In this document: positions 35,940-48,343 of the stretch, one piece after another
Layout of the letters: each line of letters starts with the position of its first letter
How positions within the stretch are numbered: position 1 is the first letter of the stretch
The notes under the pieces: model-generated
The model's input: the letters and a program-made list of their open reading frames with translations, nothing else
The model's database searches: none
Told to the model about the DNA's origin: nothing
Translations under genes and position numbers: made by a program
From: Pseudocercospora fijiensis CIRAD86
Lineage: Eukaryota; Ascomycota; Dothideomycetes; Mycosphaerellales; Mycosphaerellaceae
Assembly: GCF_000340215.1 (NCBI RefSeq)
Contig: NW_006921541.1
Coordinates: forward strand, 1,709,527 to 1,773,526
Direction of reading: 5' to 3'
Length of the DNA: 64,000 nucleotides

Positions 35940-38900
35940 GAATGCCTTCCGTTCGTACCTACTTATTAGCTCTAGCTCCTACGTTCTTCTATCTAACTAG
36001 ATATTCTATAACCTCCTTCCTATACCGACCGACTCGTCGGACTCGTCGGTTTCTTAGCGCTTCTATTTCCGGTAGAGCGTCTCCCTATTCGATACGTATC
36101 TTTAAGAGTTGCCTCGTTACTCGCTTATACGGATCCTTAGTATTAGGGTACGGCTCGAGTTCTATAATCGAGACTACTAGGTGTATCTTCTACGTCTTTA
36201 GTAGGTTAATCTAGTAGGCTAGTCCGGTACTTATAACCTTCGTTACCTTATATAGCCCGATCCTTAGAGGTATAAGCTTTCGGTTACTAACTCTAGGGAT
36301 AGCGTAATTTTTAAGCTATAAATAGACTATATTGCCTACTACAGGTTTCTAGGCTACGTGCTAAGAGTCGTAGCGTTGCTTTATAGCGGCCTATATATAG
36401 GCGATATTGTTCTCTGCCTTAGCTTAGTAGACGTCCCGTTCCTTTACTAAATCCGTCGCGCTAGTTGTTACTATTTAGGCTAGTTCCCTAGGGTTGAAAC
36501 CTATTAATACCTAGTTCGGTAATATGCTAGTCGAGGCGTTAACTAAATTGTTAAGAACTAGCTATATATACGGCGTTACGTATTCTAATTCTAGATCTCT
36601 ATTAGGATCTTAGGTAAGGAAGTATCGTAGGGCAATCTCGACGGTCTAGTTCGTTCTCTTAGACTAGCTATTAGCCTATAGGTAATAGGCAGTCGTTATT
36701 AGAAGCTTAACGTTTATCCGCTTAAAAATAGCCTTCTATATCTCGGACGTAAACTTCGGGTCTCTATCGGAGATAATTACAGTCGGCAGGCTCTAATTAT
36801 ATTAGAATAGCTCGTTAAGCAAGCGGTTAGCCTAAGCCTCTACTAAGTACGTATCGTTACTAGTAATTAGGAGTACCTGTTTCGTATACTTATCGGTTGC
36901 TATAAGTATAGCGTTAGTTTCCTAAGCGGAAAGGGATACTACAAAGTTAATCGTAATCGTATAGAAGGGTACTAGCGGGGACAGTATAGGGTTTAAGGAC
37001 CTATACGGCTTGTATCGCTTAGTCTGCAACTCTAAGCAGTCCTAATAGTAACTTAGATACTTTTTTAGTCTCTTAGCTAGTTTCCGGATATAGTACTAGT
37101 TATTTACTCGGGTATAGGTACGATAAAAACCGATGTAGTACTAGTTATCGTATACGCTACTAAAAATGTTACCCTCTAATACCTTTAGGATGTATAATCG
37201 TCGGTCGCCTAAATAGGGCTTATCGAGCTATACTAGGCCTTCGTCGTCGACTAAGAAGCTAGTAGAGCCTAGTTCCGCGTTCTATACTATTACTTTAATA
37301 TTGCTTTAGTATTTATCTTCTTCGTATGCTTCGATAAGCTATTACTTAAATGCGTCGTCTATTTCTAGCATTATTACTCTATATACTAGTTCCTCGAATA
37401 CGTCGCCCTCCGGGAGATAGTTATCTATCGTTTCTAGGCGCGATAAGGCGTCCGGTACGATATATTCTCGCCCTAGCTTATAGACTACCTTTAGTAGAAA
37501 AAGGGAAAGATATTACGACGATCTCGTTAGTCGGTTATTAAGCTTATTAACTAATAAGGAAGTTAAGGCAGTCTAGCTTACAATTCCTAGCGTTGCCGTA
37601 TAATCCGTAAGTATAGTTACTATCGACTCGTATATCTCGACTATCTATCGTACGCGTTTAATTGTTTATACTAGGTAGGCGACCTCTAATTCGGTCGGCT
37701 AGTACCGTCGCTCTGTACTAGAAAGAGTCTTTAACAAAAACAAAATTAGTTACGTCTTTGTCCTACTAGGATTTTTAGTAATAGCGTCGCCCTCGACGTA
37801 GGCTACTATTACGCCGAAGCCTTGTTTCTTAGACGCGTCGATATAGATATATAGTAGCTAGTATCTCGCGAAATAATATAGCATCGTTAGCTTAGTAAAG
37901 GCCTCTTATAGGGCTTAAAACGTAGCTAGTCGTTCCTCCGTTTCCTCGATTAGTATCGTTACTATATAGTATCGACGTGCCTAGCTAGTAGTAGGCGCTC
38001 CCTTAAGCCTCTCTGTCTTTATCTTCTAAAGCGGTTCCGCTAGTTAAGTATAGTACTTAATATACGTTCTTAGCTACCTAGTTAGCCTAAGATAGTACTC
38101 TAGGTCCTTTAGCGTTCGTAGGAACTTAAGCTTAGTAATAGCCGCTAATTTGTCGGCCGGCGTCGCGGTACCTAAGGCGTCGACTCGTTACCCTAGTAGC
38201 TAGATCGATAGGTACCCGATAAAAGCCTTTTCGGGTACTATAGTAAGCTAGTGTCGGTTTAAGGCATCGAATACCTTGTCGAGATAGCGTAGATATTCCT
38301 CTAGCGTCTTGCTATAAATAACGATATCGTTAATAAAAGCTTTAGCGAACCTGTTAAGTCCTTCTATTTATAGGATTCTATCGATCTATCGCTATACGTA
38401 GGGCAGCGCGTTCTTATAGCCTATTACGGCGATATTATACATTTCCTAGCCTCTATAGGAGACTACTAAGAGCTTATATTAGTCTTCCGCTTTTACTAAC
38501 TATTAGTAGAAAAACGACTTTATATCGATCGTCGAGATAAATTTAGCGCCTTAGATAGCAGCTAAAACGTCGCCTTATAGCGGCATTAGGTAGGCGTCTG
38601 TTATCGTAATATAGTTAAGTCTACGGATATCGATAACCGCTCTGCCTTTGCGGCTGTTCTTTAATTCCTTCTAGACTACGAACGTAGGGAACCTAAAGGG
38701 TATTAGTTCCTTCGTCTAGGATATCTATCCTTAGTTGTATAGCTTATCGTAGACGCCGTCGATAATCTCTCGTTCCTTCGGACCTATAGGGTATACCTTA
38801 TATACTAATTTAGCGCCTACTGCCTTCTAATCGCTAACTAGGGGAATCGTTATCTAGTCTTCTTCGGGAACCTTAGCAAAACGGCCGTTATCGATAAATA

Positions 38901-39400
38901 GCTGCTTATGTTTCTTTAGTAAGGCGTTGTATTTAGCCCTCGTTTCGTCGTTACTATATAGTATAGCGCCTATTAGGCCTAGCTTTTCCTTCGCTCCTAG
39001 TTGCGCTAGCGGTAGCGACTCGTCGTCTTCCTCTCGCTCGGTAGTTACTATAAAGCATAGTAACACTCGGGCTCGTCCCTTCTAAGCGATATTTATCGTT
39101 ACTACGGTACTATTTAGGAATTGCATTTCCTTGTCTATAAAAGACAAGACTAACTTCTCCTTTTCTATTAAGCGCGTTCCTAATAGCACGCTAGCCGGTA
39201 GGCTGTTAATTAAGTATACTCTTATCGATATCGTAACCCTGTTATTAAAAACTATATTAATAGGCATCTTATTAGATAGGCTCGTAATCTTATTACCTAC
39301 TCCTCGGATCCGCCGTAGGCGCGTTGCCTTTAAAGGAACTCTATTAGGGTACCGCTACTAGGCTAAGGTTCGATCTATAAGAGTAATTAGGTTACTGCTA
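35940..39400 (-). pseudogene. RIP-mutated Gypsy pol (protease, RT, RNase H, integrase, chromodomain)
   Basis: Translation of the minus strand through stops shows, right to left: a retropepsin-like segment (about 39080-39360, clean frame 39082-39267); reverse transcriptase (about 38200-38860), whose active-site box reads FINDIVIYS where Gypsy has F-x-D-D, the change being G to A; RNase H (about 37640-37990, YIDASKKQGFGVIVAY); integrase core (about 36550-36990, ISDRDPKFTSE and SKRTN); and a C-terminal chromodomain (about 35950-36060, EYLVRWKN-like with its Trp codon now a stop). Stops are TAG/TAA at positions expected to be Gln or Trp. Chromodomains steer chromoviruses to modified histone H3. 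Confidence 0.85.
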
Positions 39401-40300
39401 TCTAGGTATATTTCTATTGCTATATTGTTTATCTAAGCTAATATAGTTACGTATCTAGCAGTTGTGCCTGTTTGCTTATCGGATCTAGTAGCCGCTAGGA
39501 TTTTTGTCCCTATCCTTTATAGTGTTCTATCCGCAAATGCGAATAGAGCCGGTTAGACGTCTTAAACTCCTAGCAGTATACTATATAGGTATACTTATTA
39601 TATACTAGACTTAGATGTCCTACGTTAAGAATATCTACTATGTTAGCGTTAGCGTTAGTATCGTCGTCGCCTTCTTTATTAAATAAATACTCGTTAGAGT
39701 CGATATAGTTAGTATCCTACTATTCCTCGCTCTCTAATTCTAGCTCCTTATCGACCTAATAAGAGTCCTACTTCTTACGCTAAGCGAAAGGCTTTATAGG
39801 CGGAGGCTTAGCTTTATTAAAGGTCTTCTTAGCGCCCCTTAACTACGACTTGTCGCTTGCTAATTCCTAACGGTCTTAAGGCTTCCGAAAGCGTTAGTCG
39901 CTTCGACCTTAGTTGCGGCGAGGCAGCGGCGGCTATAAAGAACGTACGGAGTTAGTCTAAGGCTTCCTAGAGCCTTCCTATCGATCTGTCTATTAACGGC
40001 TTAGTCGGAAGTCCTAGTCTCGATTACGCTATAGTTGCTTACCCGCTAAGCGGGTAGGGAATAGTCTTAATAAAGAACTAGTAATAGTAGTTATATTACG
40101 GCGGTTTAGTCGTTATGCTAGTTTAACCTACGCCGGTTGCTCTTCCTTAAGCCTCTATCTAAATAATACGATCGTGTCCTCTTCTCTTAGTAGCCGAATG
40201 CTACGTCGTAGCTCTACGTCGATACTATTCTATATATACGTTAGCTACTAGCTCTTATTAACTAGGCCGGCGTTACGTATATAGCGTATTACCTCGCTAA

Positions 40301-40308
40301 GGTAGGTA
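40301..40308. repeat. Left target-site duplication of the hAT, GGTAGGTA
   Basis: The 8-bp GGTAGGTA abuts the left terminal repeat and recurs at 50231-50238 beside the right one. Eight bases is diagnostic of hAT insertion. Confidence 0.92.
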
Positions 40309-40328
40309 TAGACCCCGCAGTGGTTCGG
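40309..40328 (+). repeat. Left terminal inverted repeat of hAT
   Basis: TAGACCCCGCAGTGGTTCGG, identical to the reverse complement of 50211-50230 over all 20 bases. Neither copy shows RIP damage at the CA or TG it contains. Confidence 0.95.
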
Positions 40329-40439
40329 TTTCCGAACTACCAAACGTATATGGTTTAGTTTCTTGGCGGCGAACTAGCTCCCTAGTTCCGGTTTGGTTTT
40401 TTCGAACTATATAGATTCCTGGTTTGAACTAGAGACTAT

Positions 40440-40740
40440 ATTGGTTTTACTATAAGGACACTCTTATTCGACTACCGGCTACGATTGCCGGCCATAATAG
40501 TAACTCTGTTATATTTACTAGGCGTAGTTGCCGTTGCTAGGGCGTAGTTGCTATTGCTAGGGCGTAGTTTTGCTACAAGGACACTCTTATTCGACTGCCG
40601 GCCACGATTGCCGGCTATAATAGTTACTAGGTTGTATTTACTACGCTTTATTACCGTTGCTAGGGCGTGGTTGCCGTTGCTAGGGCGTAGTTGCCGTTGC
40701 TAGGGCGTAGTTACTATTGCCGGGGCGTAGTTGCCGTAGT
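40440..40740. repeat. Subterminal 20-bp tandem repeats of hAT
   Basis: The unit GGGCGTAGTTGCCGTTGCTA repeats with a 20-bp period at 40521-40570 and again at about 40652-40740. Each block is preceded by a related segment (GGACACTCTTATTCGACT..GCCGGC..), so a larger unit of about 122 bp is itself duplicated. Subterminal repeats are transposase-binding sites in hATs. Confidence 0.8.
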
Positions 40741-40910
40741 TGCGAAAGCTTACCTATATAACGTTACGTAGGCGGCAACAATTAGGGCTTCGCGATATTC
40801 TTATACTTTCAACTTCTTCCTCTATACCTATACCGACAACAACTACTATACGCTGCGCCCCCGCCCCTTTCCCTTATAATAGTAAGAGAGAAGCGCGCCG
40901 CGCGCTAAAC

Positions 40911-42291
40911 AGAAGATAGAACTAAAGACCGCGAGTTTGTTTTACTTAAGCGTCTAACTAAAAAGCGCAAGACTAAAGAGGAGTACTCTACGAAGAAGAA
41001 TTCCGTACGAGACCGCGAGAGAAAGGATAAGATAGATAAGGATAAAAGAGCTAAGGATAAGAGAAGAAAGGCGCGGAATAAGGCATTCTATCGATAGCTA
41101 GCGCCTATAGAAAAAAGTAAAGGTTAGAATAAGAAGACAACCTAAGAGAAGGCTAAGAGGAGGAAAGAATTGCGGCTAGTTTTCGAGCGTAAAGTTCTAG
41201 CAGCGTAAGTCAATCTAGCTAGCGGCCGTAGCTAGTAGCTATAGCCGGTAGCCGTAGCCGGTAGCTGTAGCCGGCATATTTTTCTTTGACACGTTAACTA
41301 ATAGCATTTAGACCTATAGTCGCTACCTCTATCGATACGACCGATAGTAACGGAGATGTTTAGATAGCCGAGAACAACAATACTAGAGTTTAGGATGCCG
41401 CGATAGAGCTTGATGCTACGAATAAAGGAACTAAAAAAAGCGAGGAGATACTATACGTCGATCTAGTAACAGGTGTAGTCTTAGGGCCTAACGCTATAGA
41501 CGATAAGCGCTAGGAGTAGATCGAGTACAGTTAAAGAGACGAGATACTAGTAAAGGGCCAAGGCATAAGTCCTATTAATCTAGAAAATCATAGTCAAAGC
41601 TACTACGAAAAGCTAGTAAGGATTGGAATCGAGACTAGTCGTCTTTATATCCTCGATATAGAGTAGAAGTTTCTTTATTAGTATTAGAGCGAAGCCTTTA
41701 CGTCTATAAAGGCAAAGTGGCTTGCGATTAATGCGATCGGGGCTAGGTATCTAGGGACGGTAGAAGTGTTACTATAGGAGGAAGGGGTACAGGTAATTAT
41801 TCTATACTCGGCATATATAGCCGGCGTTCGTAGCCGGCAGATACTAACAGTTAAATAGAAAGCGTTTCTCGAAGGCAGAGTGCTACTGCTATATAAAATC
41901 TTTACTAAGGCAGAGAGGGCTTGTATCCGGAATCTAAGCTACTAGTAGGATAGGTTAGCGTTAGAATTCTCTAAATCTCTATATAAGCCTCCGAAGGATT
42001 ACCTATTTCAGCGATACGGCTTTATCTCGACTACTCCGCAGGCACCTAAAGAAGCTCGAGCGCTCTTTAAGGTCTTTACTAAGAAGCGGAAGGAGTTCGA
42101 GGATTAGGATTGGTTAATAGAGCTATTAGTTAGTCTTAGGTTTCGTAGTCAGACTCGGCCTAAGCATTTACTTATCGAGTATCTTATACCGAAAGAGGAT
42201 AGATTGAGACTAAAAACGAGCTTGGATTCGTTAGGTACAGTAGCTCGGTTCCGTTAGTAGGAGAGAGCCGCTATATAGAAGGCAAAATTCA
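40911..42291 (+). pseudogene. hAT cargo gene A, Lys/Arg-rich protein of unknown function
   Basis: Three readable exons (about 40911-41214, 41305-41792, 41858-42291) are separated by introns with canonical signals: 41215 GTAAGT..TTAACTAATAG and 41793 GTAATT..TACTAACAG. The first exon is a charged, basic segment (RERKDKIDKDKRAKDKRRKA). Later exons look globular (KYLGT-like, AKAERACIRNLSY, FRSQTRPKHLLIEYLIPKED). About a dozen stops are all TAG/TAA of the RIP kind. I recognise no family. Its position before the transposase suggests an accessory protein of the element. Confidence 0.55.
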
Positions 42292-42522
42292 GGTAGTTAG
42301 GGTAGCTAGGAAAGAAATTCTAGTAGTTAGGCTAGCTAGGGTAGCTAGGAAAAAAAATCTGGTAGTTAGGTAGCTAGGAAACAAAAAAAAAAGGTAGCTA
42401 GCTATTTACTACCTAGCTGTTCCTAACGATACGATACTATAAAAGAAAGGGTGTTTCTCTACAGCTACTAGTATACATCTACTACTCCTAAGTCCTTACC
42501 TTACCGTACGAAACCTCAAAAC

Positions 42523-45500
42523 ATGCCGACCGACATTGTATATACACTAGGCGCTATACTAGGAAGGGTAACAACGAGACGACAGTCGAAACAGTCTAGT
42601 ATACGAGCGAGATTGCGACAACGTCGAGAGGAGGTCGCATACTTACCTTCGAGCCTATCGAGTCCTAGACTACGATTAGGGCTAGATTTATCCTCTCCGA
42701 ATCCTAGTAGTAGGAATTCATTATAGGGTACTACTACCTAGTCCTTACCTTTACGGAGTCTAAGCAGAAGGTTGTTCGGAGATATAAGAATATCGAGTAT
42801 TAACCCGGAAATCTTCGAAAAGGCTAGCTAGGCGTATCTTTAGAAACCCGAGTATATAGAGCAGTTCAATCAATAGGTCTATAAGATATAGTTCCCTTTA
42901 TACTTACGTTCGAAGGAGTAGAAACTCCGGAAGTACTCGATGCGATAGGGGAGTAAGGAGCGAACGGATACATTCTAGAAGTTCTTTATAGAGGGGGTAT
43001 TGCACCGTTATACGACTTCTCGACTCAAAGGTTAACTAGTAATTGTCTGTAACTTCTACGGTTTAATCTTAAAACACCCGAAACTAGGGGATAGGAACTC
43101 ATTGCCTACGAACTATCTCTATTCTAAACGGTGTCGGGAATCTTAAGGAAAGAGGAGAGTTGATATAGATACAGCGTTCTAGAAAGAGGTATATCTTCTA
43201 AAATGCCGGCTATAGCTACCGGCTACAGCTACCGGCTATAGATTCCGGCTACCTAAATCAACCGTAGAGATCTAGCTAATTATTATAGGCTACGCTTAAG
43301 GAAGCTCTAGGATTAAAGGCTACCGATTTCTCCCCCGAAGACTTTAAGCAACTAGCAAACGAAATGCTAGCTATAAACGGTCTTCCGGAAGACTTCTACG
43401 AAAGGGAGTCTATATAGAAGACATACCTATATCTTATAAACTACCCTCCCCTATTTCTCGGCGCGATAACCTAGCGTGTTATATTCGAAAAGAACAAAGA
43501 GGCTACGTTAGACGACATTCGGGAGATCCTCCGTAATACTCGCCGAGTAGCTATTGCTATCGATAGCTAGTTAAGCCGGACTATAAGAGCCTCCTTCCTC
43601 TCGATTATGCTATACTTTATCAATTCGGATTAGAAACTCTAGGAACTAATAATCGGATTCCCTAAAATTCTAGGTTCCTATACTAGTAAGGATATAGCGA
43701 AGCTTGTCTATACGGCAATAGACAGGGTTAGCGTAACAACGAAACTGATCTCGATTACTGCGGACAACGCTAGTAATAATCGAACATTGTATAAGGCGTT
43801 ATATATACAATTCACTCGCATATGTCTTTAAAATTACTAATTGTATCGATAGGGTCGAGTACGTAGAGGAGATTATAAGGTCTATAATCTAGCTTAATCT
43901 TCCGAATGTTAAGCTCGCTACGATTCCGGATACGCACGACAATACGCACGATAATAACGATAAAGAGGAGCCTATTAATAGCCCTAGCCCTATTGAATCG
44001 GAGCCGACGTCGTTGCTAGTTACATCCCTATAGAAGTTTCCCTACCTCGCTTATATAGTTCAAATCGCGATCCGAGCCCTTTTTAAGACGCTTAAAATTG
44101 CACTATTAAACGACGACTAATAGAAGATCCTAGATAAGGATAAAGCAAAGTCGAAAGTCGAGAAACTCATTATAGCAATAAGACGGGATAAGGCAGAGAG
44201 CCTCGCTCTCGTTTTATATAAGGTATAACTTATGTCCGTAGCCGGCACCTATAGCCGGCAACCTAGTATAGTTCTAACTCTTTTTCTCTAGCTTCGTCGT
44301 CTAGCAATATATACGAACTCGAGCTTATAGAGATATAACCGATTCGAGGCTATTTAAAAGAACCTAATCGAGCGCCCTAAAACCGATGCCTAGAATATCG
44401 CATAGAATAAGCGATAGCAAAAGCGGCCTCCTTAGCGCCTACTCCGTTTTACCTAAGACGTTAAGACCCGGTTCGATTCGACTTTCTATATAGTTACGAG
44501 GGGATATACTTTACGTACCGCTCTCGAGATCTATTAGAGTTCCGAGGGTATTGAGTAGCTCGGCCTTACCGCCGCCGAATAGCGCTAAGTAGAGTATCTC
44601 GTCGATATTAGTAAGCATTACGCGAAGGTTACTACTACGATTGGAAGAACCCGAGGACCGACGATCTACCTTGTCTTTACGTACTACAACTAGCTCTTTA
44701 ACGAGCTCGAGGAAACCGTAGCTAAGCTAGCTAGGAAGAGCGTTCCCTAGAAAGTAGCTATAACGAAAGCTATAGACACCTCCTATACTAAGTTGCATAA
44801 ATATTACAGTGCTACCTTTAACTCGTTCGGGGATATCTATAGCGTTACGTACTTGCTTAACCCGGTAGAAAAGGATATATACTAGCAGAGGCCGGAATAG
44901 AAGGCGGACGAGGTATAGCCGAAGCATTACTAGACTATTCTAGAAAAGATGTTCTACGAGCGTCGGAAAGAAACTAGTCCAAATGCAGCTCCTATAAAGA
45001 AAAAGAAGGTTTAGAAGGCTCCGACATTATACCTATTTCGTAGGTAGGAAGTAGAGGCAGAAGAGGAAGCAACTACTAAAGTAAATAAAGAAGAGTTCGA
45101 TCTCTATCGGCGCGCGAGTAAGTATAAACCCGTAGGCTCGGAAAGAGGGCTAATAATCTCTAGATCTTACCGGTCTTCTAGACGAATTCGGAGACGATAT
45201 TCTCGCTATATAGCAGCGGTTAGAGCCTAAGTTTCTAACGATAGCGTCGGTCGCTCGGGACGTCCTCGCTATCCCGAGCGTAGGCATAGGCTATAAGAGG
45301 TCTTTTAGTATCGCTCGTTACTAGGGCCGCTTTAATCGAACATACTCGCCTACTACCTTCGAATCTATTATAGTATTCCGATACTATCTCCTCTACTAGA
45401 ATCGCTAAGGTAGGTTACTAAAGATTATACTAAAGGAGTTGATCGAGGAATTAGAAAACCTTAAGATCGAAGAAACCTAGGAACGCGAAGAGAATACGAA

Positions 45501-45639
45501 ATTTAGTCTAAGCGAAACCCTAATTAGCGATAACGAAGAGGAGGAGGGCGGAGGTAGAAGGCGATACCGGGTCGAGAAGCGGAAACGTATACAGGCTTAG
45601 AGCAGCTTTAAGGAGACGAAGCGTTTACGTATAAGGTAA
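42523..45639 (+). pseudogene. hAT transposase, RIP-mutated
   Basis: An intact ATG at 42523 opens 67 clean codons, after which the frame continues through RIP stops. Introns 43189-43288 (GTATAT..TTATAG) and 44223-44291 (GTATAA..TCTAAC..CTCTAG) keep phase. The catalytic core is visible: AIAIDSWLSRTIRASFLSIM with the first Asp, then ISITADNASNN with the second Asp. The C-terminal hAT dimerisation domain is clear (VARDVLAIPSVGIGYKRSFS, then RFNRTYSPTTFESIIVFR). An N-terminal Cys/His stretch may be a BED-type finger. The frame ends at a TAA at 45637-45639. It once would have cut and pasted this element; now Trp and Gln codons are stops. Confidence 0.88.
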
Positions 45640-46121
45640 TATAGCCGGCGTATATAGCCGGCATATGTCCGAAATGTGTTTCGAATTCCTAGGACCTAAA
45701 CAGACTAGTTGCTATAGCAACCGACCCCGCTTACCTACGGACTATTTCTAATTCTCTATTCGCTCTTCCTCTCCTTCTTCCCTTTCCCTATATTCTTAAA
45801 GACAAACATACCTTAAGGATTCGGCTCTTCGGGCCTTCCTAAGCCGGCTGCCTCCCCTTCCTTAAGCTACTATCCTTTATTCGAATCTAACGATAACCTA
45901 ATAAGGCGGTTTAATAGAAGACTATTTGTTCTAGAAGGCAAGAAGCATTAATGTCTCCTTACGATTATATGCTTATTAATTTTCTAGGTCCTACCGATAT
46001 ACCCTCGTCGCCTAAACGCGCAGATGAATATCTTTAGAGGCTAAAGGGCAAGGGTAAAGCAAGCTAAGTATAGGGAGACCGTAGCGAGAACGAGATATCG
46101 GAAGAGTAAGGCTCTCCGTAG

Positions 46122-46592
46122 TATATACGAAGGAAGGGGGTTCTTCGGAAAACAGTACCGAAAAACAAGAAGGCTATAGGTAGACAGGAGAAGGCTAAAA
46201 AGAGTAGGCGGACGAAGACTGTCGCGAAGAAAAGTTATCTTTCTATTAAAAGAAAGGGAATAAGGCAGGACTCGACGACAAAGAAGCGGCGCTTTAAACT
46301 AGGTACTATTGCCCTTCGCTAGATCCGGCTTTTCTAAAACAAAAGAGGGACCGAGCTTTTAATCCCTAAGACTCCCTTCTAGCGACTCGTCCGAGAAATT
46401 ACATTAGATTTTCGGTCTAGTATACGATTTACGGCTAAGGCGATTAGTGCTCTTTAGGAAGCTACGGAGGCATTTCTCGTAACCGAGCTTAAGCTTTTAA
46501 ACCTCCTTGCTATCTATACGAAGCGGGTTACTCTTTAAAATAAAGATATACAGCTTCTAGCTAAAATTCGGCGTCGGTTTACAGCGGATTAG
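46122..46592 (+). pseudogene. Histone H3-like cargo gene 1 (long basic tail, divergent core)
   Basis: A frame broken only by TAG/TAA encodes a Lys/Arg-rich tail of some 55-60 residues (RQEKAKKSRRTKTVAKKSY) running into a full histone H3 fold: RRFKLGTIALR (alphaN), GTELLIPKTPF then RLVREITLDF (alpha1), SIRFTAKAISAL then EATEAFLV (loop 1 and alpha2), NLLAIYTKRVTL (loop 2) and KDIQLLAKIRRRF (alpha3). Stops fall where H3 has Gln (YQK, FQR, LQE), as RIP predicts. Two extra residues separate alphaN from alpha1. LIPK and EAFLV recall centromeric H3, but loop 1 has canonical length. The stop at 46590 may be natural or a lost Trp. The true start is unresolved. Confidence 0.82.
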
Positions 46593-46684
46593 TTGGAAAT
46601 TGTATTTAGTCGTTAGATTAACCTAGAAGGAGGCCCATTTTCGCATCCTTTTGCCGGCTACAGGTGCCGGCCACATTTCTGATT

Positions 46685-47343
46685 TTATCTCCGCGCCGTC
46701 CCTAAATCTAAGGTACGAAGTAGAAACCTAGCGCTCTATATTCACCCGGCTCTTATAGAGACGAGCTACATTTAGATTAGTTTCTTCGCATATCGCGACC
46801 TAGCGGGTAGTAAGCGAAAGGGCGATAGAACGTTTATAATACGTCTCTATTTAGACCTAAAACACAAAGGTCCTAAGGAGCCCTAGCATCCTAACTATAA
46901 GGAGATTCTTTAGTATTAGCACTTTAATCCTCTATACTACGAGGCAGATAGCAAGCCTGCGAGAGAGAAACTTTAACGAGAAATTCTCTATAATGCGTAG
47001 CGCTATTGTATAGCTATAGATACGCACCAAGTCCGGCAACTCGAAGAAGAATTAAGACAGCGTATTAGCGACCGAGGAGGAGATCGATAGTATACTAGTA
47101 GAGTCGAGGTCTTATAAGCGAAGCACAAGATAATATAGGCTCTTAGTCGTATAGAGTAACGTACTATATAAATAACTAGGCGTGCTACTCTTATTCACTT
47201 ACGACCTATATCCTAGGATGCTCTTATTGTACTTTTTATACTCTTTTCTAATACCTTACCTGTAATCGCTCCGCGACAACCGAGTGAATATAAGCTATAG
47301 GATTTCCGCTCGGTACCTTAGCCTTCGAGATACGGCGGAGTTG
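46685..47343 (+). pseudogene. hAT cargo coding stretch D, unknown
   Basis: A readable plus-strand frame, in phase with the H3-like gene upstream, continues for about 210 codons through RIP stops (for example RSRNLALYIHPALIETSYI, FIIRLYLDLKHKGPKEP, RYCIAIDTHQVRQLEEELRQ). A GCCGGC array separates it from the H3-like core, so it may be a later exon of the same gene (an H3-fold fusion protein) or a separate gene. I recognise no family. Confidence 0.45.
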
Positions 47344-47695
47344 ATTCTCTATAATACGTAGCGCTATTACATAGCTACAGATGCGCACTAAGTCCGGCAA
47401 CTCGAAGAAGATTTAAGACAGCGACCGAGTAGGAGAATAACAGTATATTAGTAGAGTCGAGGTCTTATAAGCGAAGCACGAGATAATATAGGCTCTTAGT
47501 CGTATAGAGTAACGTACTATATAAATAACTAGGCGTGCTACTCTTATTCACTTACGACCTATATCCTAGGATACTCTTCTCGTACTTTTTATACTCTTTT
47601 CTAATACCTCACCTGTAAGCGCTCCGCGACAACCGAGTGAATATAAGCTATAGGGTTTCCGCTCGGTACCTTAGCCTCCGAGATAGGGCGGAGTT
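46983..47695. repeat. Tandem duplication, period 361 bp
   Basis: The segment beginning ATTCTCTATAAT(G/A)CGTAGCG at 46983 is repeated from 47344, with a small internal deletion in the second copy and scattered transitions. Both copies end near GGCGGAGTT. It duplicates the 3' half of coding stretch D. Confidence 0.9.
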
Positions 47696-48343
47696 AAATT
47701 TAGAGCGATAGCCGGCACTCGTAGCCGGCACTCGTAGCCGGCATATAGAGACGGTAGTAGGCCTTTTCCTGCTAAATGACTAGCTTGTTTAGTATAGCCT
47801 ACCTGATATTTCTTATATTTACTAGCAATAGGCCTAGGTTACTTATAAGATTACTATAGCTAGTAAAGGCATTACTAAAGAATATCTATACTATAGTAGG
47901 ATACTATTATCACGCCGGCTATTTATTAAAAGGAGGCTTTCGCCTATTACTATGCCGGCTATATATGCCGGCTATATTTCAAAGTCTGCCGTACCTGCCT
48001 TTTTTAGCCGTACCTGCCTTTTTTAGCCGTGCCTGCCTTCTTTCCTTGCTCTAACGTCACTATAATATAGGCTTGCGCGAAGCTTACTCTGTTGCCTAGC
48101 GACACCGCGATACTACCGCTATATTCAACCTTCGCATCGATACCTATACCTCTACGCTCTATATCTACTACCTCCGCAATACCCTCGCTCCGCGCGCGCC
48201 TTCGTATACCTTCGTAACGCACTTTTTTCCTTAATTCGACGACTTTTATAATAGCGAGTCTACTTAACCAAGTTACGACGCCTCGTAAGAAGGGACCTAG
48301 TGCTTCTACGGGTCGCAACAAGATCGGAAATAATAGAACGAGT

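Noticed and set aside
35360..37541. Plus-strand clean frames (35360-35656, 35942-36214, 37350-37541) in the chromovirus
   Set aside because: They are antisense to recognisable pol and flanking domains read on the minus strand.
48004..48321. 105-codon minus-strand frame upstream of H3-like gene 2, considered as a histone H4 or other cargo gene
   Set aside because: It is antisense to the promoter and possible leader of the H3-like gene, shows no H4 motif, and RIP makes long frames on the opposite strand more common.
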